A stretch of 64,000 nucleotides of DNA from Labrys sp. WJW (GTDB lineage Bacteria; Pseudomonadota; Alphaproteobacteria; Rhizobiales; Labraceae): positions 62,001 to 126,000 of the forward strand of contig NZ_LYXZ01000013.1 of the NCBI RefSeq assembly GCF_001676615.1. Direction: 5' to 3'. The position numbers and the translations under genes are program-made. Under the pieces are notes generated by a model. The model saw only the letters and a list, made by a program, of their open reading frames with translations, was not told the origin of the DNA and made no database searches. Shown in pieces: positions 58,307 to 64,000 of the stretch (positions within the stretch are counted from its first letter, which is position 1; every line of letters begins with the position of its first letter).

Positions 58307-59455
58307 ATGATAAGTCCATATGCTCAACGCGTGTCCGCCCTATGTGGGGCGATGTCGGATGCGAAAATCGACGTCGCGGTCCTGACTCATCCCGATGCGA
58401 TCGCTTATTTCGCTGGCTATTGGAATTATCTCGGCATGGAGTTCGGACGGCCGACGATCCTGGTCGTGAAGCCCGGTTCCAAGCCGACGATCATCACGCC
58501 GCTCATGGAATCCGAAATGTGCGCTTCGATGAGCTGGATCGAAGACATCAGGCCGTGGACCGATGGTGGCGAGGAATGGCGCAGGCCACTGCGTGATCTG
58601 CTCTCGAATGCTGGACAGGCGCGCATCGGGGTGGAAGAGCGCTTTATTCCCAATGTCCTCTCCGCCGAGCTGCAAAATCTCCTGGCACAAAGCCGCTTCG
58701 AGGACATCGGTCCGCTCGTCGGTGTGCTGCGTCAGATCAAGTCGCCGCAGGAGATCGCGACCATGCGCCAGGCCGGCGAGGTCGCGGTCGCGATGATGGA
58801 AGGTGCTAGGCAGGCGATCGGGCCCGGCGTACCGGAATTTGAAATTGCCCTGGCGGCGATGGCGGCTGGAACGCGCAAGGCTGCCAGCCTGCTTCAAGCG
58901 CCGGGCGATCGGTTTGTGTCCCCGCTTATTCACGATCTGCAGATCCTGCAATCGGGCCGCGACACCTGCATGGTTCATCGTCGTGCCTCCACGCGGCGGC
59001 TGGAGAGCGGTGATCCGGTCTATCTTTGCTTTTGTGGCATGGTCCGTTTTCGCAATTACAAACTCGGCTTCGACCGTCAATTCTTCGTCGGTCAGGCGAG
59101 TGACGAGCAGCTCTATGTGCAGGAAGCCGCTGTTAAGGCTCAGAGGGCGGCTTTGGGAGCAATCCGCCCGGGCATAACGTGCGAAGCGGTGAACCAGGCA
59201 GCCGAGGAAGCCTATGCGCAAGCAGGCTTCAAACCCGGTTATCGAACCGGCCGTGCCGTCGGCCTTTCGCTCCTAGAGGCTCCAGAGCTCAAGCGGGGTG
59301 AAAGCGCCCTGATTGAAGCTGGCATGACCTTCGCCGTCGATGGCGGCATCACATTGCCCGGAAAAGGAGCGGGGCGGATCGGAGATTCGATCGTCGTCAC
59401 CCAAGAGGGGTACGATTGGCTGACCCCCTACTCGCTCGATAATTCCATAGTTTGA
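58307..59455 (+). CDS. M24-fold hydrolase lacking most metal ligands (creatinase / EutD-DoeA-like)
   Basis: The product has 382 residues from the ATG at 58307, which follows AGGTTGGA; ATGs at 58271 and 58277 are too close to the predicted promoter (TTGACA at 58245). The pita-bread fold is recognisable (LTHPDAIAYFAGYWNYLGME, IKSPQEIATMRQAGEVAV). At the metal sites the usual Asp-Ala-Gly is CFCG, the His of GHG is Arg (TGRAVGL) and the last Glu is Gly (RIGDSIVV). It is thus probably metal-independent like creatinase and ectoine hydrolase, and acts on a small amidine, amide or cyclic compound. Confidence 0.78.
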   Translation: MISPYAQRVSALCGAMSDAKIDVAVLTHPDAIAYFAGYWNYLGMEFGRPTILVVKPGSKPTIITPLMESEMCASMSWIEDIRPWTDGGEEWRRPLRDLLSNAGQARIGVEERFIPNVLSAELQNLLAQSRFEDIGPLVGVLRQIKSPQEIATMRQAGEVAVAMMEGARQAIGPGVPEFEIALAAMAAGTRKAASLLQAPGDRFVSPLIHDLQILQSGRDTCMVHRRASTRRLESGDPVYLCFCGMVRFRNYKLGFDRQFFVGQASDEQLYVQEAAVKAQRAALGAIRPGITCEAVNQAAEEAYAQAGFKPGYRTGRAVGLSLLEAPELKRGESALIEAGMTFAVDGGITLPGKGAGRIGDSIVVTQEGYDWLTPYSLDNSIV

Positions 59456-59468
59456 CGGATTTTAGTGA

Positions 59469-60224
59469 ATGAATAAATGCACTGCCGTGCCCCATGCGCC
59501 GATGGCGAATGGGGTCGTCGGGGGCAAACGCCGAACCAGCGTCTACTCGACACTCAGGACCCATGCTCTGCATTATCGCTTCAAGCCGGGTCAGCACCTT
59601 CCGATCAGCGTCATTGCCCAACTTCTGAGGGTATCAAACACGCCGGTTCGCGAGGCATTGATGCGGCTCCATGCAGAGGGGCTGGTTGATGCCGTTCCCG
59701 CCAAGGGGTTCTTTGCCAGAGAAATGCGTCTTCAGGAGATCGCCGAGTTCAACGAGATGCTCTGCGTGATCGTTCGGCATTGCCTTGAAGGTGCAGAACT
59801 TGCGGTCTGCCTGGACCTGCGGCGGGATGGCGATGGCGCCATGCCGCCTCCCCAGTTCAAGGCACGCGGTACGGCTTTGAGCCTGACCAGCGAGACTGAA
59901 ATGCTGTTCGAGGGGCTTGGTCGCGCAACGGGAGAGAAGACAATTCCAATATGCATCCATCGTCTTTGTGAACAGACGCATCATATTCGCCTGCGCGCAT
60001 TTGAAAGCCGGCGCATCGGCAGCAAGCTGCGCCATGCTTTTGCGCAGCTGGTCGGGGCATTGCGCCGGCGCGATCGCGAGGCGGCTGTCGACAAGCTCGT
60101 TGCGTTTTCGCAGCTCTTCGCCCAAGCCTTGCCCTACCTCGTGAGCCAAGCGCTGGCGGCTGCCTATATGGCGGAGCTGACGGATCTTGCCGACTGGGTC
60201 ACCAGGCAGGGAGAAGCGGCATAA
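59469..60224 (+). CDS. GntR family regulator, FCD subfamily
   Basis: The 251-residue product lies 13 bases after the M24-fold gene on the same strand. The winged helix is in VYSTLRTHALHYRFKPGQHL and LLRVSNTPVREALMRLHAEGL. The C-terminal FCD domain is helical, with CIHRLCEQTHHIRLRAFESRR including the His residues that bind a metal in this subfamily. It is the second GntR regulator of the locus and probably senses the substrate of the M24-fold enzyme or the amidase. Confidence 0.83.
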   Translation: MNKCTAVPHAPMANGVVGGKRRTSVYSTLRTHALHYRFKPGQHLPISVIAQLLRVSNTPVREALMRLHAEGLVDAVPAKGFFAREMRLQEIAEFNEMLCVIVRHCLEGAELAVCLDLRRDGDGAMPPPQFKARGTALSLTSETEMLFEGLGRATGEKTIPICIHRLCEQTHHIRLRAFESRRIGSKLRHAFAQLVGALRRRDREAAVDKLVAFSQLFAQALPYLVSQALAAAYMAELTDLADWVTRQGEAA

Positions 60225-60239
60225 CACGCTGCCTGGCGA

Positions 60240-61646
60240 CTATGGATCGTCGCGATGGGATGGCGCCCGCCATCGTACCAACCCAACCCTTTCAAGCATG
60301 TGGCCGATCGATAGCAGTCTCCTGTCCTCAAACGGCCTGCCAACCATCTGCAGACCGATCGGTAACCGCGTGGAATGCCGGCCGATGGGAACTGAGAGGG
60401 CGGGATGGCCGGTCAGGTTGAACAGGCAGGTGAAGCGAGCCAGAGCGTTGCCAACAGGTTCCTCGGTCTCTCCGATGATTGCCGAGCGTGCTCCTAGTCG
60501 CGGTGCCACGATCGGCGTCGTCGGCGTGATCATGACGTCGATGCTGCGAAACAATCGATCGAGCTCGAGCCGCTTGGCCTCCATGAAGCGCAGGGCCTGC
60601 ACATAGTGCTCGGCGAGCACGAATTGACCTTGCAGCAGGCCATCGCGTACGTCCTCGCCATAAAGCGACGTGTGGGTCTTCAAACGAGACTTGTGCCAGG
60701 CGAAAGCTTCCACGAGCTGGATGGCCAGCGAAGCGGTGCGGACATGGTCCATGTCGAGCACAGGCAACGGGACGAGACGCGCGCCCAAATCCTGACAGCG
60801 TATCAACACACGATCTACAGCGGCGATGATCTCCGGATCGGCATTGTCGAAGAAATAAGGGCGCGGCACGCCGATCCGCAGTCCCTCCAACGCATTCGCC
60901 TCACGGTCATGGCCTTCCGTCGCCGACGGTTCGGTCTGTGGGACTGTTCCTTGTTGTCGTGCCAAAACCTCAAGCACGTCGAGTGCGTCGATACAGGATC
61001 GCGTGATCAGGCCGACATGGTCGAGGGACCAGCAAAAGGGGATGACCCCTTGGGTGCCGATCAGGCCCATTGTCGGCTTCAGCCCGACCAATCCGCACAG
61101 CGCGGCGGGCACGCGCACCGATCCTCCGGTATCGGTTCCCAGTGCGAAAACCGCGCTCCCTTGGGCAACCGCCACTGCTGACCCGCTGCTCGATCCACCT
61201 GCGATGTAGTTTTCGTCATGCGGGTTGGGAGGCGTTCCGAACGTGGCATTCTCGCCGGTGATGCCATAGCTGAATTCGTGCAGATTGGTCTTGCCGATAA
61301 GGACGGCCCCCGCTTCGCGCAGGCGCCTTATAGCGCCGGCATCATCGCGAGCATGATAGTCTGCCATCGCCTGTGAGCCGGCCGTGGTCGGCAGGTCGAT
61401 CGTATCGAAGACGTCCTTGCAGGCGTAGGGAATACCTGAAAGGGCCCCAAGGTGCTCGCGGCGCTCCAGCGCCCTGGCTTGCCTGAGCGCCGTGTCGTCC
61501 GCGAGGGTGATGTAAGCATGGCTACGGCGACGCAACCGCCGGGCTCGGCGCAGGCAGGTCTCGGCAAGATCGCTGGGGCTGATGACGCGGGTGGCGATAT
61601 TCCTGCGCAGTGCACGCAGGGAAGAAGGTACAGAACCGCTTGTCAT
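60240..61646 (-). CDS. Amidase (amidase signature family, GatA-like)
   Basis: The 468-residue product from the ATG at 61646 overlaps the preceding small gene by four bases. The Ser-cisSer-Lys triad is readable: Lys in IPYACKDVFDT and the Ser residues in AGGSSSGSAVAVAQGSA with the nucleophile in TDTGGSVRVPA. It hydrolyses a carboxamide in the cytoplasm. Being the last gene in an operon with a PotBC-type importer, it probably acts on the imported compound. The substrate is unknown. Confidence 0.9.
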   Translation of the reverse strand: MTSGSVPSSLRALRRNIATRVISPSDLAETCLRRARRLRRRSHAYITLADDTALRQARALERREHLGALSGIPYACKDVFDTIDLPTTAGSQAMADYHARDDAGAIRRLREAGAVLIGKTNLHEFSYGITGENATFGTPPNPHDENYIAGGSSSGSAVAVAQGSAVFALGTDTGGSVRVPAALCGLVGLKPTMGLIGTQGVIPFCWSLDHVGLITRSCIDALDVLEVLARQQGTVPQTEPSATEGHDREANALEGLRIGVPRPYFFDNADPEIIAAVDRVLIRCQDLGARLVPLPVLDMDHVRTASLAIQLVEAFAWHKSRLKTHTSLYGEDVRDGLLQGQFVLAEHYVQALRFMEAKRLELDRLFRSIDVMITPTTPIVAPRLGARSAIIGETEEPVGNALARFTCLFNLTGHPALSVPIGRHSTRLPIGLQMVGRPFEDRRLLSIGHMLERVGLVRWRAPSHRDDP

Positions 61647-61876
61647 TTGGGCTCGCAGAAGCAGTAGAGGGACCGTTGTGGAATGGCTACCGCGCCGAAA
61701 TTGAGATCCGATAAGGCCTGCAAGGCACGAAGAAGATCCTGGGCAGGAGAAACCAGACCGCTGCCGGTAGAGGCCGTCAGTCGAGCAAGGTCGGTCCGTT
61801 CCCAGGCATGGCCGGCAAAGACGAGCGACACCGACTCCAGAAAATCGAGTTGCAGAGGCGAAGGTGAGGTGATCAT
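61643..61876 (-). CDS. Small conserved-position protein between permease and amidase, unknown function
   Basis: The 77-residue product starts with an ATGA overlap on the permease stop and ends with an ATGA overlap on the amidase start. This double coupling is strong evidence of translation. It is helical (LQLDFLESVSLVFAGHAW, DLLRALQALSDLNFG) and ends CFCEPK. Amidases such as AtzE require small partner proteins (AtzG), and this gene could encode an analogous partner, but no sequence resemblance to AtzG is recognised. Confidence 0.65.
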   Translation of the reverse strand: MITSPSPLQLDFLESVSLVFAGHAWERTDLARLTASTGSGLVSPAQDLLRALQALSDLNFGAVAIPQRSLYCFCEPK

Positions 61877-62688
61877 CGCGGCCTCGTGGGCGAAATTTTG
61901 CTGCGGACAATGGCGATCACGAGCATGGCGGTCGCGACCAGGACGATGAGCAGTGTTGCCGCAGCCAGGACGGCGGGGCTGAGCTGGTCGCGCATGCCCG
62001 ACCACATCTGCAGCGGCACGGTTCGCTGATCGTAGCCGGCGAGGAACAAGGCAACGACCGCCTCATCGAAAGACGTGATGAAGGCAAAAAGTGCGCCGGC
62101 AATGATGCCGGGGGCCATCAGGGGCACGGTCACCTTGCAAAATGCTGCCAGTGGATGAGAGCCGAGGATGGAAGCGGCACGTAACAGTCGATCGTCGAAG
62201 GTTGCCAGCGCGCCGCCGACGGTGACGACGACATAGGGCGCCGCCAGCGCGGTATGGGCCAGGATGATGCCGGTGAAGGTTTGCGTCAGCCCCAGGGGCG
62301 CCAGAAACAAATAACTGCCCGTCGCGAAGATGATGATGGGAACGATCAATGGCGAGGAAAGCACGATGGCCACCGTTCCCTTATGCCTGACGGGGAGGCG
62401 GCGCAGGCCAAAGGCTGCCAGCGTACCCAGGAGCGTTGCCGCGGGCGTGACGACGGCCGCTATGATCAGGCTGTTGCGGAACGCCAGCTGCCATTGCGGA
62501 TTGAGAGCGATCTCTCGGTACCAGCGCAGCGACCAGCCGGCTGGATCCAATGTGACCATCTGCCTGGTGAACGAGAAATAGGGCTCGGGATTGAAGGAGA
62601 GGGGGATCACGACCAGCACGGGTCCGATCAAAAAGGCGCACACGGCACCGCAAAAAGTCCAGAAAACCATGGATCCCAGACGGTTCAT
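61873..62688 (-). CDS. ABC transporter permease (PotC-like)
   Basis: The 271-residue product from the ATG at 62688 overlaps the first permease by four bases. It has six membrane helices and the loop LRAASILGSHPLAAFCKVTVPLMAPG. It belongs to the spermidine/putrescine-type (PotC) group and forms the import channel with the permease encoded at 62685-63860. The frame is open much further upstream, but that part is the shadow of the first permease. Confidence 0.88.
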   Translation of the reverse strand: MNRLGSMVFWTFCGAVCAFLIGPVLVVIPLSFNPEPYFSFTRQMVTLDPAGWSLRWYREIALNPQWQLAFRNSLIIAAVVTPAATLLGTLAAFGLRRLPVRHKGTVAIVLSSPLIVPIIIFATGSYLFLAPLGLTQTFTGIILAHTALAAPYVVVTVGGALATFDDRLLRAASILGSHPLAAFCKVTVPLMAPGIIAGALFAFITSFDEAVVALFLAGYDQRTVPLQMWSGMRDQLSPAVLAAATLLIVLVATAMLVIAIVRSKISPTRPR

Positions 62689-63860
62689 GCTCGTAATCCT
62701 CCCCGTTGGGTCAGGCGGGGCAGGACCAGGGCAATCGCCACGACGATGGCGAGCAATACGCTGCCGAGTGCCGCGGCCAGGCCCCAGTTCAAGCTCTTTT
62801 GCATGTGGAAGGCGATCTGGTTGGAAATGAGCTGGCCCGTCCGCCCGCCCACCAGCGCCGGCGTGACGTAGTAGCCGAGCGACAGGACGAAAACGAGGAC
62901 CGCGCCCGAAGCGACACCGGGATAGGTCAGGGGCAGATAGACCCGCCAGAATGTATAGAAAGGTCGCGCGCCCAAGCTTGCGGATGCCCGAACATAAGCG
63001 CCCGAGAGTGCCGTCATCACCGAGTAGAGGGGCAGGACGAAGAACGGCAGCAGGACATGCACCATGACGATGACGGTACCGGTCAGATTGTACATCAGCT
63101 CCAGCCGCTGATTGTCGCCAAGGAGGCCGCTGGCGACAAGTGCTTCGTTGAGAACCCCCTTGCGCTGGAGAAGCACGATCCATGCGGTGGCGCGCACCAG
63201 CAGCGACGTCCAGAACGGCAACATGACGATAAACAGCAACACTAGGCGCAGCCGTGGCCCGGAACGGGCGATCGCATGGGCGAGGGGGTAGCCGAGCAAC
63301 GCGCAAAGGATCGTCACGATTGCCGCGACGCCGAGCGTGCGCACGAAGAGATCCACATAAATACGCCGGCTTCGGTCCTGAAGTTCGATGCCACCGCCTG
63401 CCGTGGCCTTGAGATCGAATGCATTGAGGAAATGAGACGGGGTGAAGGACTGCGTCCGGCTGGCGAGGACCTGCCAGAGCGCCTGCGACCCCCATCGCGG
63501 GTCAAGGTCGGTCAGCGGCGCGGTCGGTTGCAGGCTCAGGGCTGTGGCGGTTCGATCGATCAGCGTTCCAAAGCCAGACTGTTCCCGATTAAGCCGCAGT
63601 GAAAGGCGTCCCACGGTACCCTGCTCGACTGCCGCCCTTAGATCGGCCCGGACGCCATCGAATGCAGCAGTCGGTGGCGCACCATTCCCGTTCCACGTCG
63701 ACAGGGCCGCCCGTGTCCGCGGCATCATGTCGGCGAGTTCGGGGTCGTAGACACTGCGCGCCAGCATCAGCGCGATGGGGCCGATGAAGGTCAGGATAAT
63801 GAAGGCGAAGAGAGGCAGGACTAGGAGCCAGCCCGTTCGCGTGGTGGGCGCGATCTTCAT
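62685..63860 (-). CDS. ABC transporter permease (PotB-like) with extended periplasmic loop
   Basis: The 391-residue product is about 90-110 residues longer than usual PotB. After the first helix (WLLVLPLFAFIILTFIGPIALMLA) a soluble region of about 130 residues precedes the second helix (LGVAAIVTILCALLGYPLA). The cytoplasmic loop AYVRASASLGARPFYTFWRVYLP is typical. The long loop should face the periplasm and may contact the binding protein. The start overlaps the stop of the binding-protein gene (ATGA). Confidence 0.87.
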   Translation of the reverse strand: MKIAPTTRTGWLLVLPLFAFIILTFIGPIALMLARSVYDPELADMMPRTRAALSTWNGNGAPPTAAFDGVRADLRAAVEQGTVGRLSLRLNREQSGFGTLIDRTATALSLQPTAPLTDLDPRWGSQALWQVLASRTQSFTPSHFLNAFDLKATAGGGIELQDRSRRIYVDLFVRTLGVAAIVTILCALLGYPLAHAIARSGPRLRLVLLFIVMLPFWTSLLVRATAWIVLLQRKGVLNEALVASGLLGDNQRLELMYNLTGTVIVMVHVLLPFFVLPLYSVMTALSGAYVRASASLGARPFYTFWRVYLPLTYPGVASGAVLVFVLSLGYYVTPALVGGRTGQLISNQIAFHMQKSLNWGLAAALGSVLLAIVVAIALVLPRLTQRGGLRA

Positions 63861-64000
63861 TGCGATAACCAGGCCGCGTAACGCTCATTGACGGCATCGC
63901 CGTGCTCCATCCACCATTTGGCATCGAAGGCAAGTGCACTTTGGAAATTACCAGGCGCCGTGGGCAGATTGGCGGCCAGTGAAGGATCGACCAGGGTTTG
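63857..64000 (-). CDS. Polyamine-type extracellular binding protein, C-terminal end (gene continues beyond window)
   Basis: The last 47 residues are readable to the window edge: LPTAPGNFQSALAFDA, then KWWMEHGDAVNERYAAWLSQ. This end is typical of PotD-like periplasmic binding proteins. The stop codon overlaps the start of the PotB-like permease gene by the ATGA pattern, so binding protein, permeases, small protein and amidase form one leftward operon. The ATPase gene is expected further upstream, outside the window. Confidence 0.75.
   Translation of the reverse strand, partial: QTLVDPSLAANLPTAPGNFQSALAFDAKWWMEHGDAVNERYAAWLSQ

Noticed and set aside
1..64000. CRISPR arrays, tRNA and rRNA genes
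   Set aside because: I saw no regularly spaced identical repeats and no tRNA or rRNA-like sequence; a covariance-model scan would be needed to exclude a tRNA firmly.

Overview
The window looks like an alphaproteobacterium of the order Hyphomicrobiales (Rhizobiales), probably Mesorhizobium-, Rhizobium- or Agrobacterium-like. This rests on the GC-rich, Arg/Ala-rich coding, the density of periplasmic-binding-protein ABC importers, and an integrative conjugative element (ICE) core of the type described in ICEMlSym-R7A. No rRNA, tRNA, CRISPR array, integrase or transposase is visible, so the ends of the element are not in view.

Left part (1-13.1 kb): the 3' end of a glpD-like gene and an ornithine-cyclodeaminase-like gene are followed by a divergent sugar locus. 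Leftward run a ROK repressor, an M81/MlrC-type protein, an ABC ATPase, a SIS isomerase and a ROK kinase. Rightward run a sugar-binding protein, two permeases and a two-subunit GMC dehydrogenase. Two matching inverted repeats sit at the two divergent promoters and are probably the ROK repressor's operators. At 13.2 kb a nucleotidyltransferase-fold gene is preceded by two long perfect palindromes.

Mobile-element core (about 14.5-53.9 kb): DUF932, a ParB-like protein, a Toprim protein, a SLOG protein, a small membrane protein and ssb resemble a leading region. A regulatory cassette follows: an HTH repressor, a QseM-like DUF2285 protein, an FseA-like activator apparently requiring a +1 ribosomal frameshift, and an RdfS-like excisionase. 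Then come repA (with iteron-like repeats inside its 3' end), DUF2840, traF, DUF736, a lytic transglycosylase, the relaxase, traG, copG and the full mating-pore operon trbBCDEJKLFGI plus DUF2274. A 10.5 kb cargo block (22.4-32.9 kb) for uptake and hydrolysis of an amino-acid-like compound interrupts the backbone and is flanked by direct copies of the sequence around ssb.

Right part (53.9-64 kb): a LysR regulator, an AAA+/DUF4143 ATPase with an HTH gene, and a second catabolic locus. That locus has a maleate-isomerase-like enzyme with a GntR regulator, a divergent M24-fold enzyme lacking most metal ligands with another GntR regulator, and a leftward operon of PotBC-type importer, a 77-residue unknown protein and an amidase.
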